Part shown: positions 1 to 7,995 of the stretch, piece by piece
How the letters are laid out: every line of letters starts with the position of its first letter
How positions within the stretch are numbered: position 1 is the first letter of the stretch
Assembly (NCBI RefSeq): GCF_000765825.2
Contig: NZ_JRPE02000009.1
Location: 1-64,000 of the forward strand
Direction of reading: 5' to 3'
DNA from: Helicobacter magdeburgensis
GTDB taxonomy: Bacteria; Campylobacterota; Campylobacteria; Campylobacterales; Helicobacteraceae
Length of the DNA: 64,000 nucleotides
The notes under the pieces: model-generated
Databases searched by the model: none
Seen by the model: only the letters and a program-made list of their open reading frames with translations
Told to the model about the DNA's origin: nothing
Made by a program: the position numbers and the translations under genes

Positions 1-26
1 TTAAAGCGTCGTCGGGTGGGGGATAC

Positions 27-99
27 ATAAGGGGGAGGGGTGACTTCGCGTGTAGCGAAGCAAACCCGTTTTACGCAAATTCAAACCCCTCCCCCTTAT
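27..99. repeat. Nested palindrome / structured intergenic element
   Basis: A perfect 15-bp inverted repeat pairs 27-41 with 85-99 (G5-A-G4 against C4-T-C5). It encloses a smaller hairpin with a 6-bp stem, CTTCGC 44-49 and GCGAAG 55-60, and a 5-nt loop. As RNA this would fold as a long GC-rich stem capped by a second stem. It lies beyond the 3' end of miaA at the window edge, so the gene on its other side is unseen. It may be a dispersed hairpin repeat or a terminator. The structure is seen directly; the role is unknown. Confidence 0.6.
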
Positions 100-200
100 A
101 AAAAAATAATAAAAGAAAAGAAAAACTTAGAATCTAAAAAACATAAATATTTCGCTCACGCTCAGTATGACAATATTGTGATTTAAAAGCGTGAGATTCT

Positions 201-224
201 AGAATCTAAATCCTTTTAGATTCT
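201..224 (-). terminator. Hairpin after miaA built from inverted AGAATCT words
   Basis: A perfect 10-bp stem (201-210 with 215-224) and a 4-nt loop lie 13 nt beyond the miaA stop codon. Each arm contains the overrepresented 7-mer AGAATCT/AGATTCT, and a third copy (AGATTCT, 194-200) abuts the left arm. There is no long T run, so termination strength is uncertain. Confidence 0.5.
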
Positions 225-237
225 CATATCCTTGTAA

Positions 238-1245
238 TCAAGTAGCTAAAAGTTTATAAATCTCTTTTTGTAAATCTTGTTTAGGTAAAAGTGTGATTTT
301 ATGGAATTGTGTGCGGTTAAAGGTAGCTTGGCGTTTGGCTAATTGACAGGTGTGGAAAAATAGCTCTTGTTTTAGAGATTCAAGGCTTGTGAGTTTGCCT
401 TGCAAAAATGCTAGGCATTCCTTTGGACCAATGGCATTTAAAGGCGGTATGCCCTCCCCATAGGCTTCTACAATCTCTTTTATCTCTTCCACAATGCCTT
501 GCTCTATCATCTTTTGACTTCGCTGTAAAATATCCGCTCTTAACTCATCTTTTGGCTTATCTAGGGCAAAAATCTCTAAAGGCAGGGGAAAAGGCAGAGG
601 CTTATGTGTAGCAAAATACTCGCTAGGCTTTAGTTGCGTGGCTTTATAGAGGCTTAGGGCTTTGTGGATTCTGTATGTATCTTGTGGGGCGATTTTTTGA
701 GCAAATTCTTTATCAATAGAGCATAAAAAGGCGTAGCACTCCTGCAAACTTCCTAGAGATTCTATCCACTTTTCATAGCCCTGCAAGTCTGGCATAGGGC
801 TTAAACCTTCTATGATGCTTTTTAGAAAAAAGCTACTGCCCCCAACGATGAGCAAAGGCGTATCGGGCTTAAGATGAAGCACACATTCGCATAAAAGTGT
901 AAAAAAAAGCATAGCATTGCTTTTTTCACTTGGATTTAAAACATCTAACGCGTGGTAACGCACTTGTGTTTTTTCTAAAGGTGTGGGCTTGGCGGAAGCT
1001 ATATCAAAGCCTTTATAAACCCCCAAAGAATCAAGACTAAAAATCTCACAGCCCTTTTGCAGGGCTATATCGTGGGCAAGGGCGGTTTTGCCACTCCCAC
1101 TTGCTCCAAGGATAGCGATGATTTTAGGCTTGGAATCTAAGGCTTTGTTTGCAAGAGTCTGCAAAGCCTTATTAAAGCGCTGGTGCAGAGATTCTGTGCT
1201 TTGTGCAGAATCTTTAAAACTAGAATCTTGCGTATTTTGTGGCAC
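238..1245 (-). CDS. miaA: tRNA dimethylallyltransferase
   Basis: MiaA transfers a dimethylallyl group from DMAPP to the N6 of A37 in tRNAs that read UNN codons. The P-loop GASGSGKT is at residues 47-54, followed by the MiaA signatures DSLGVYKGFDIASAKP and the GGSSFF segment. The 335-aa length is slightly long because about 40 residues precede the usual KIIAILGASG start. The start used is GTG with a weak ribosome site, so the true start could be further in. The gene lies 19 nt after the class V aminotransferase and is probably cotranscribed. The enzyme's product is the substrate of MiaB, which is encoded at 53.6-55.0 kb in this window. Family assignment is secure; the start is not. Confidence 0.93.
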   Translation of the reverse strand: MPQNTQDSSFKDSAQSTESLHQRFNKALQTLANKALDSKPKIIAILGASGSGKTALAHDIALQKGCEIFSLDSLGVYKGFDIASAKPTPLEKTQVRYHALDVLNPSEKSNAMLFFTLLCECVLHLKPDTPLLIVGGSSFFLKSIIEGLSPMPDLQGYEKWIESLGSLQECYAFLCSIDKEFAQKIAPQDTYRIHKALSLYKATQLKPSEYFATHKPLPFPLPLEIFALDKPKDELRADILQRSQKMIEQGIVEEIKEIVEAYGEGIPPLNAIGPKECLAFLQGKLTSLESLKQELFFHTCQLAKRQATFNRTQFHKITLLPKQDLQKEIYKLLAT

Positions 1246-1264
1246 TTTTTAAACTTTGTAAAAC

Positions 1265-2410
1265 TTAATCTTGCAACGCATAATAAGATTCTAAAAATAC
1301 CTTATTTGCTTCACCTGTAAAGTCCCGTAATCCAAGTCTCTGCAAGGCAAGTTCAAAGGCATTGACTACCCATAGGCTTTGAGATAGCGGGATAAGCCCC
1401 ATTTGATTAATCCGCACAATGCTCGTCTTTAGCCTATCTTGCCCCCCTGCGACATTGAGATTAAACTCTGTCTTTAGCACTTTGCGTAAATTCGCCGCAT
1501 TTTTTTCATCATAAATAGTATTCATCGCTAGAGCTGGGGATTTTGGATAGATTTTTAGCCCGATAGATTCTAGGGCTTTTTGCGTTGATAGACTTCTGGC
1601 TTTTGTATCTTTATAAACTCGCTCCATTCCATTTTTTTGTCCGCCATTTTGGGACACAAGCTCAAAATACTTCGCAAGTCCGGTGATAATTGTCGTTGGG
1701 GCAGTCCAAGCGGTGGTGTTTTTGACTTGATTTTTCAGCTCGGTTTTAAGATTAAAATAAAAGCCCACATCGCGTTCTTCAATCTTTTGTATCGCTTGGG
1801 GTGATAGCCCAATAATGCTTAAGCCCGGTGGCAGCATAAACGCCTTTTGTGAGCCGCCAATAAGGGCGTCAATATGGCTTGTGTCAATGGCTTCAACGCC
1901 CATTGCCGTAATGGCATCAACCACCACAATAATATTTGGATTATACTCTTTAATCGCCTTAGCTATGGCTTCTGCTGGGTGTCGTAAGCCTCCTGCGGAT
2001 TCACACATCTGCATACAAAAGCAATCAATATCCTTATCATTTTGCAAAATCTCAAGCACAGATTCCACACTCGCTGGGATATCCCACTCATTTATAATCT
2101 CTGTATATGGAATCTTATGAGCCTTGGCGATTTTGCCAAAGCGTTCGCCAAACTTCCCGCTATTGACACTTAGCATTTTTTTAGCACTAAAAGTCAGCAC
2201 ACAAGCTTCCATAGCCCCACTGCCGCTACTTGCAAGCATTAGCACTTCTTTCATTCCTAAAAGCTCTAAAAGCCCCTCCCTAGCTTTGGCAAAAATGCTT
2301 TCAAACTCTGGGGTTCTGTGGTGGAGTGTAGGCTCACTCATCGCCTGACGCAAAGATTCTGGCACGGGGGTAGGACCGGGTGTAAAAAGTAATGGAGTAG
2401 ATGGCAACAT
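1265..2410 (-). CDS. Class V aminotransferase (alanine/serine-glyoxylate type)
   Basis: This is a PLP-dependent fold-type I aminotransferase of the alanine-glyoxylate / phosphoserine aminotransferase class. It opens with the family's LLFTPGPTPVPE segment, has a phosphate-binding SSGSGAMEA loop at about residues 61-69, the cofactor Asp in VVVDAITAMG, and the Schiff-base lysine in GGSQKAFMLPPG (about K189). The 381-aa length is normal. H. pylori has a similar protein suspected to serve serine synthesis, and serB lies at 23 kb here, so a SerC-like role is plausible but inferred. ATG follows a good GGAAG ribosome site. The gene is upstream of miaA. Confidence 0.85.
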   Translation of the reverse strand: MLPSTPLLFTPGPTPVPESLRQAMSEPTLHHRTPEFESIFAKAREGLLELLGMKEVLMLASSGSGAMEACVLTFSAKKMLSVNSGKFGERFGKIAKAHKIPYTEIINEWDIPASVESVLEILQNDKDIDCFCMQMCESAGGLRHPAEAIAKAIKEYNPNIIVVVDAITAMGVEAIDTSHIDALIGGSQKAFMLPPGLSIIGLSPQAIQKIEERDVGFYFNLKTELKNQVKNTTAWTAPTTIITGLAKYFELVSQNGGQKNGMERVYKDTKARSLSTQKALESIGLKIYPKSPALAMNTIYDEKNAANLRKVLKTEFNLNVAGGQDRLKTSIVRINQMGLIPLSQSLWVVNAFELALQRLGLRDFTGEANKVFLESYYALQD

Positions 2411-2460
2411 AGACTTCCTTTTTAACTTTGGGATTTGAAATGGTGATTATACCCTTAAAG

Positions 2461-3480
2461 TTATAATTTATGCTTTATGAGTGGTGTGGCGGCTTTGTAA
2501 TCACGCTCTGCCTTTGTGTTAAGAATCTGTGAAAAATACCGCGGGTGCATTCCGCCATTGGGACGCAAGATAGCAATATTTTCCTTTGTGAAACGCTCCC
2601 CCTTAGCAATATCTTTTGTAACCCAAATGCTTCGCGCAAAGACTCTTCGCTTTTTAAGTGTGCTTTTAGGCACTTGCGGATTCTTTTTGCCAAGGGCTAG
2701 GGCAGTGTTGCGGACTTGCTCCACCATTGCACTAAACTCATCTTTATCCATACTAAAGGCACTATCCACGCCTCCTAAGGACTTATCAAGGATAAAATGC
2801 TTTTCAATCATACACGCCCCAAGGCTTGTAGCGATAATGGGGCAGAGGCTGCCAAGCGTATGATCTGAAAGTCCAACTTTAATATTGTATTTTTTATATC
2901 TTTGCTTTAAGCCTAGCATTGCCTTGATATTTGCGGATTCCAAAGGGGCTGGATACTCACTCACACAATGCAAAAGCGTAATATCCTTGCTCCCATATTT
3001 ATGACAAAGTGCAAGGGCAGATTCAATCTCTTTGTGCGTGGCAATGCCGGTGGAAAAAATAATAGGCTTTTTAGTCTTAGCAATCGCAGCAATCAGCTCA
3101 TAGTGCATAATCTCAAAGCTTGCAACCTTATACATAGGGCATTGCAAAGATTCTAAAAGCTTCACGCCTTTTATAGAAAAGGGGGAACTAAATACGATTA
3201 GTCCTAAACTTCGTGCAAGTGAAAAAAGTTCTTTGTGCCATTCCCACGGCGTTTGGGCTTGTTTATACAAATCATACAAATAAGTATTATCCCATAATGT
3301 CCCGCCGCTAATAGCAAAGGGCGGATTTTTAGAATCTAGCGTTAAGCAAGAAGGTGTGTAGGTTTGTAGCTTCACGCCATCAGCTCCACTTTTGGCAATG
3401 GCATAAATAGAATCTTTAGCAATTTGCAAGTCTTGCTGATGATTGGCACTTAGCTCGGCGATGATAAGTGGGGGCTTCAT
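2461..3480 (-). CDS. pseI: Pseudaminic acid synthase
   Basis: PseI condenses 2,4-diacetamido-2,4,6-trideoxy-L-altrose with phosphoenolpyruvate to make pseudaminic acid, the sugar that decorates Helicobacter flagellins. The protein has the NeuB fold: IIAELSANHQQD at the N-terminus, the LKLQTY-like GVKLQTYTP strand, GLSDHTLG and the metal-site MIEKHF region. A C-terminal SAF (antifreeze-like) domain covers about residues 280-339 with RSIWVTKDIAKGE. The start ATG overlaps the stop of the upstream pseG-pseH gene by 4 nt, which suggests translational coupling. Distinction from NeuB (sialic acid) rests on the PseG/PseH neighbour. Confidence 0.93.
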   Translation of the reverse strand: MKPPLIIAELSANHQQDLQIAKDSIYAIAKSGADGVKLQTYTPSCLTLDSKNPPFAISGGTLWDNTYLYDLYKQAQTPWEWHKELFSLARSLGLIVFSSPFSIKGVKLLESLQCPMYKVASFEIMHYELIAAIAKTKKPIIFSTGIATHKEIESALALCHKYGSKDITLLHCVSEYPAPLESANIKAMLGLKQRYKKYNIKVGLSDHTLGSLCPIIATSLGACMIEKHFILDKSLGGVDSAFSMDKDEFSAMVEQVRNTALALGKKNPQVPKSTLKKRRVFARSIWVTKDIAKGERFTKENIAILRPNGGMHPRYFSQILNTKAERDYKAATPLIKHKL

Positions 3481-5027
3481 ACACGCTCCTTATACATTAA
3501 GATGACATTGTGATATATGCTTTGTGAATCTTTTATCTCGCGTATAAAATCGTGCAAAATCCCCTCTTTTGTATAGCCCATTTTTTCATAAAATGCTATG
3601 GCTTGGGTGTTGTGTTCTAGCACTTCAAGGTGCAAGGTGTGCAAACCTAGCTCATTAAAAGCATAAGATTCTAAAAACTTGAGAATCTTAGCTCCCTTGC
3701 GTAAAATGTTAGAATCTACATTTTTATAGATTCCAATAAAGGCGTGGCGATGGGTGAGATTTATCCTTGTGAGTGAGCCTACGCCGATATACTCATCATT
3801 TTCCTGCAAGAGCCAATATCGCCTTGTATTATCATTTGCAAGGTTTGCTAGAAAGGCGGTGTGAGATTCTGGGCTAATATGCGTCGCATACATCCATTTA
3901 GCAATTTCTGGGTGATTTCGCATTTGCAAGATGGCTTGAGACTGCGTAGGATTAAGCTTTGGAAAAGGTAGGGCTTGAATCTTAGCTGTTTCATTTTGAG
4001 CTGTGCTGTGGGGAGCGGCTAGGTTTTGAATAAGGCTTAAAAGGGCATATTCTAGCTTTGAGCCAAGAGTTAGATTTTGAAGATTTTGCTTTAGAATCTT
4101 GGGGGGATTTTCCTGCCAAGAGAAAAGCGTTTCAAGGGCAGAGGGCAAATCTTTTGCGTAATAAATCGCACCTTTTTTCTGCCATTGCTCTATGTGAAAA
4201 ACTTGATTTTGTGCGGTTTGTAAAATGATGCTTGGGATTTTAAGCCTTAATAATTCAAGCATACTGCCGCCTCCGGCACTTAAGGCGTAATCACAAGTTA
4301 GGGCTAAGTGTAAAAACTCGCTAGGTGTGAGATTGTGATACATACTCACAAAATTTTCAAGGGGCTTTGGAATGGCGATTTTATGGGGATAGCCACCGCC
4401 TAACACGAGATGAAAATGACACTGCTGTGTAAGCTCTCTCACAAGCAAATCAATAAAGCTTTGGGAGAGATTATTAGAATCTACACCGCCAAAATTCACA
4501 AAGATTTGCTTATTTTGATTATGGGCTGTGGGCTTGGAATCTTGTGTAGATTCTAATGGTTTAGATTCTATGTGTTGGGGCAAAATCATATATTCTTCCC
4601 CACACCACAAGTGAGAATACCCCTTAAAATACGACTTGGAATCTGGCGTGGGATTTAGAATATAGCAGTCCTTTGGATACGCATCACGCAGGGTATCATC
4701 AAGGCAGATGAGTGCCTTGCTGTGCTGAATTAAACGATGATAGAACCACTCCTGTGCCTCGTAGCTATCCACAATGGCGAGTTCAAGCATTTCAGGCTGG
4801 GTGGATAGCCACTCATAGTTTTTACACTCAAGCTCAATATGTGAAGGTGTGGAATCTAGCAGAGTTTTTAGAGGCGGTGGGGTGTAGTCGCCGCGATTAT
4901 GCAAAGTAATGGCGTGGGTATAAGGGGGCTTTGTCAATTTTACAAATATGGCGATGAGTTTCAAAGAGCGGTAGAAATGCCCTAGCCCATAGCCCTCCCC
5001 ACTCTCGCAAAAAATATCAATACGCAT
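3477..5027 (-). CDS. pseGH: Fused PseG hydrolase - PseH acetyltransferase
   Basis: One 516-residue ORF carries two consecutive steps of CMP-pseudaminic acid synthesis. Residues 1 to about 335 match PseG, the UDP-sugar hydrolase: it starts IDIFCESGEGYGLGHFYRS, and has the GT-B-like NFGGVDSNN and SAGGGSMLELL segments. A linker of about 20 residues follows. Residues about 355-516 are a GNAT acetyltransferase like PseH, with MRNHPEIAKWM and the acetyl-CoA region HNTQAIAFYEKMGYTKEG. In C. jejuni and H. pylori these are normally separate genes. No stop or frame change separates the halves. The gene precedes pseI with a 4-nt overlap. Confidence 0.88.
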   Translation of the reverse strand: MRIDIFCESGEGYGLGHFYRSLKLIAIFVKLTKPPYTHAITLHNRGDYTPPPLKTLLDSTPSHIELECKNYEWLSTQPEMLELAIVDSYEAQEWFYHRLIQHSKALICLDDTLRDAYPKDCYILNPTPDSKSYFKGYSHLWCGEEYMILPQHIESKPLESTQDSKPTAHNQNKQIFVNFGGVDSNNLSQSFIDLLVRELTQQCHFHLVLGGGYPHKIAIPKPLENFVSMYHNLTPSEFLHLALTCDYALSAGGGSMLELLRLKIPSIILQTAQNQVFHIEQWQKKGAIYYAKDLPSALETLFSWQENPPKILKQNLQNLTLGSKLEYALLSLIQNLAAPHSTAQNETAKIQALPFPKLNPTQSQAILQMRNHPEIAKWMYATHISPESHTAFLANLANDNTRRYWLLQENDEYIGVGSLTRINLTHRHAFIGIYKNVDSNILRKGAKILKFLESYAFNELGLHTLHLEVLEHNTQAIAFYEKMGYTKEGILHDFIREIKDSQSIYHNVILMYKERV

Positions 5028-5150
5028 TTTATACCTTTTAGTTTTTAGATTTATGGGGTGGGTAGCAAAGTTAATTCCAAATTATGCTGTGGCTGTAATT
5101 TTACTCTATGCTAGATTCTATACTTTACTTATGTGTTGTTTGTGAGTGCG

Positions 5151-5558
5151 TTACTGACGAAGTGAGCTGCAGTAGGCTTGAAAATATTGTTTTTCAATGT
5201 CATAAAGCTCATAGCGAATCTGCTTAAAAGCGTGGGTATTGCCTAGATGTGGGGCGAGTTTGGTATATTCTTCTAAAACACGAGCGGATTCTTGAGCGCG
5301 TTTAAAATTAGCCATAACAAGGGCGTTTAGATTTTCTCTTAACAGCTCATCTTTGCTGCTTTGTTTTGCTACATCGCCTTGAATATCTCTATAATCAAGC
5401 AAATCTAGTGAAGTAGAAAGTTTAAGCTTATGTCGCAGTGTTTTACATAAGAAAGAAAGTGTTTTATCATTATGAAAGTAGCGGAGCGTATCCTCTATGA
5501 CACGGATACCCTCCCTTAAGCGATTGAGATTAGCATCTATAACTCTGCCAACCTCCAT
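5151..5558 (-). CDS. ThiD2-like small protein
   Basis: This is a 135-residue helical protein whose N-terminus (GRVIDANLNRLREGIRV, then EDTLRYF) matches the ThiD2-type domain that is fused N-terminally to some thiamine-phosphate synthases. No ThiE barrel follows, so it stands alone. The remaining sequence is polar, with LRHKLK and the SARVLEEY segment also typical of that domain. Its activity is unknown; a link to thiamine metabolism is inferred only from the domain. It lies 10 nt after the BI-1 family gene on the same strand. The family pattern is recalled from memory and should be confirmed by profile search. Confidence 0.6.
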   Translation of the reverse strand: MEVGRVIDANLNRLREGIRVIEDTLRYFHNDKTLSFLCKTLRHKLKLSTSLDLLDYRDIQGDVAKQSSKDELLRENLNALVMANFKRAQESARVLEEYTKLAPHLGNTHAFKQIRYELYDIEKQYFQAYCSSLRQ

Positions 5559-5567
5559 TTATTCCCC

Positions 5568-6260
5568 TTAGTCTCTGCTTGATAGACCGATAAGGGCAAG
5601 TAGATTCATAAAAATATTATAGAAATCAAGATAGAGGCTAATTGCCGCATCTACCGGACTTGTGTAAAGCCCACGGATAATATTTTGTGTATCATACGCC
5701 ACATACATACTAAAGAGAATAACCGCCGCACTTGAAATCAGCACTTGAAACATAGAGCTTCCAAGGAAAAGATTCACAAGTGAACAAACAAACACAACAA
5801 TCAAAGTGATAAAAAGCATTTTGCCCATACTTGCCAAGTCTTTTCTTGTCCTAATGCCAAAAATACTCATCACACCAAAGACAATTGTCGTCATTGCAAA
5901 TGCCATAGCCACTGCTCCCGCTCCTGCCTTTGCTGCTACCATAGCCACAAGTGGCGTAGCTACCAAACCTGTAAGTGTGGTAAAGATAAAGAGCATCGCA
6001 ATATTAAGTCCGGGCTTTGAGCGAGAAAACATAAGCCCAAAGAGTGCTGCAATCTCAGCTACAAACAGAAGCATACGATTTTCAAAAACAAGTTGAAGAT
6101 TGTAAAAGCCAATCATCGCACCAATAAAGGCAAAAAATAAACTTGCCCCAAAGAAAATGTAAGTCGTTTTGACAAATTTCACAAGGGCGGTATCTTGTGC
6201 CGCTGCATACTCTGCGGTTGCATTTGCATTGTTTGTATAATTTCTATCATAAAGTCCCAT
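5568..6260 (-). CDS. Bax inhibitor-1 / YccA family membrane protein
   Basis: This is a 230-residue integral membrane protein with about seven hydrophobic segments, beginning after a polar N-terminus that contains NNANATAEYAAAQ. Features of the BI-1 (UPF0005, YccA/YbhL) family are the FGLMFSRSKPG region and the C-terminal AYDTQNIIRG followed by ALSLYLDFYNIF-like SLYLDFYNIFMNLL. BI-1 relatives are proposed pH-sensitive calcium leak channels, and YccA modulates FtsH, so the exact role here is unknown. ATG is preceded by a strong GGAG site. H. pylori has one orthologue of similar size. Confidence 0.88.
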   Translation of the reverse strand: MGLYDRNYTNNANATAEYAAAQDTALVKFVKTTYIFFGASLFFAFIGAMIGFYNLQLVFENRMLLFVAEIAALFGLMFSRSKPGLNIAMLFIFTTLTGLVATPLVAMVAAKAGAGAVAMAFAMTTIVFGVMSIFGIRTRKDLASMGKMLFITLIVVFVCSLVNLFLGSSMFQVLISSAAVILFSMYVAYDTQNIIRGLYTSPVDAAISLYLDFYNIFMNLLALIGLSSRD

Positions 6261-6390
6261 TTTTATCTCCTTTTTTTAAGATAGGGTGGAATAATACCAC
6301 ATTTTGCTAACAAGGCAAAATTTTCTCCGTTATTACAAAATTGCCACAAGCCCATATTTTGCTTAAGAATAGGCTTTGAGAAGCAAGATT

Positions 6391-7767
6391 CTAATCTTTA
6401 AAGAGCTTAGAATCTGGATAGACAAACTTTGTAGGACGCTCAACTTGAATACTTTCTTTTGCGTCTGTGGCATACGCACGGATAGTAATATCATAATTCC
6501 CCTGCCCTAGATTCTCTCTTGTGCGGATTGTAACTATCTGCTTGACTTTCTTTCCAGCCTTGACATTAAAAGGGGCTTTTGGCGAGATAATCTCTAAAGA
6601 CTTAGCAATATCCCCGCCCTTGTTATCAAGGATTTCAAAATGCATTTGATGATCAGCAGAATCCGTGTTGTGGAAAAGCATTGTGTAGTGATTATCCACG
6701 ATATGATTCTTTTTAATCTCATACAGTTCGGTGGTGCGGTTAATATCAAGGAGCATACTCTCTTTTTTGCTGCCTACAAAAAGCAATAGCACAAATACAA
6801 GGGCTAAAATCACCATATAGCCGATAGTTTTAAACCTAAACACACGCACTTTGCCATTATTATCTAGCGAGGCAGAGGACTTCCACATCACAAGTGAAGG
6901 GCGATTAAGCTTACTCATCACAGATTCACACGCATCGGCACATTCAAGGCAGTTAATACACTCTAGCTGCATACCCTTTCTAATATCAATATGCGTTGGA
7001 CACACACGCACACACGCGTTACAATTGGTGCATTCATTATTTGGATCTTGCTTTTTAGGTGCGAGTTCAAACTTCATTCCCTTTGTGTCATACACCGCCC
7101 CACCGCGTTTATAGTTATACACCGCCGTAATCGTGTCATCATCAAAAAGCACACTTTGAATCCGGCAATACGGACACATATAAATACAGAAATTTTCCTG
7201 TATAAAAGCAATATCAAGAATGAAAAATAGCCCAAAGCCTAGCCAAAAACCAAGCAAGATTCTGTGATTAAGCGGATCGCTCATATAGGCAAAAAAATCG
7301 CTCGGTGGTGTGAAAAAGAACATCAAATTTGCCGCTGCCACAAGACAAAGCACAGAGATAATTAAAAACGCCAAAACCGCCTTAATCTTCGCCCCAAAAG
7401 TGCTTAAGTCCATTTTTTCCTGCTTATTTGAGATTCTCTTTCGCAAACCAAAAATCTTTGTCTGCAACAAATCCCTATATAAAATGCGGAAAATCGTCTG
7501 CGGACACGCCCAGCCACACCATATACGCCCCGCAAGTGTTGTCATAAAAAAGATTCCCACAAACATAAGAATCAGCAAAAATGGCATTAAATACAGCTCC
7601 TGCATATCAAACACAACACCCATTAAATGAAGCTGTTTGTGATCAAATGAGAGTAGGAAAAGCTGATTACCATTGATTTGTATAAAAGGAAATACAAGAA
7701 GTGCTAAAGTCGCTATGGCATAGACAATGTAACGCTTTTTGCGATAAGAGTGAGTGTTGTTTTGCAT
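6391..7767 (-). CDS. ccoG: Cytochrome c oxidase accessory protein CcoG (FixG/RdxA)
   Basis: CcoG is a membrane iron-sulfur protein needed for maturation of the cbb3-type oxidase, in which it acts on copper delivery. Several N-terminal membrane helices surround the FixG signature GRIWCGWACPQT and a second Cys pair in CIYMCPYCR. Two 4Fe-4S ferredoxin motifs follow in CTNCNACVRVCP and CINCLECADAC, then one more helix and a periplasmic immunoglobulin-like FixG C-terminal domain (about residues 350-458). I place the start at 7767, not at a GTG 21 nt upstream, because 7767 has a perfect AGGAGGAT ribosome site. Confidence 0.92.
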   Translation of the reverse strand: MQNNTHSYRKKRYIVYAIATLALLVFPFIQINGNQLFLLSFDHKQLHLMGVVFDMQELYLMPFLLILMFVGIFFMTTLAGRIWCGWACPQTIFRILYRDLLQTKIFGLRKRISNKQEKMDLSTFGAKIKAVLAFLIISVLCLVAAANLMFFFTPPSDFFAYMSDPLNHRILLGFWLGFGLFFILDIAFIQENFCIYMCPYCRIQSVLFDDDTITAVYNYKRGGAVYDTKGMKFELAPKKQDPNNECTNCNACVRVCPTHIDIRKGMQLECINCLECADACESVMSKLNRPSLVMWKSSASLDNNGKVRVFRFKTIGYMVILALVFVLLLFVGSKKESMLLDINRTTELYEIKKNHIVDNHYTMLFHNTDSADHQMHFEILDNKGGDIAKSLEIISPKAPFNVKAGKKVKQIVTIRTRENLGQGNYDITIRAYATDAKESIQVERPTKFVYPDSKLFKD

Positions 7768-7956
7768 ACTATCCTCCTTATGAAACACACCTTATTTGTT
7801 GAAGTTTGCATTGTATAACTTTTTTGACTTAAATTAAATAAAAGATGAGATTTTTTACCATTTTTTGTAAAATGATGAGAATTTTTTTGCATTAAAGCCA
7901 CAAAAGCCCATCTCCTATTTTGACTACCCATTGACTACACAAATGCTATTTTATGC

Positions 7957-7962
7957 TAGAAT
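7957..7962 (+). promoter_or_regulatory. -10 box for the ABC-F gene
   Basis: TAGAAT, preceded by an extended TTATGC context, lies 34 nt before the ATG at 7996. It fits the -10-dominated sigma70 promoters of Campylobacterota. Confidence 0.5.
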
Positions 7963-7995
7963 CCACGCCATTATTCACAATCACAAGGACACACA

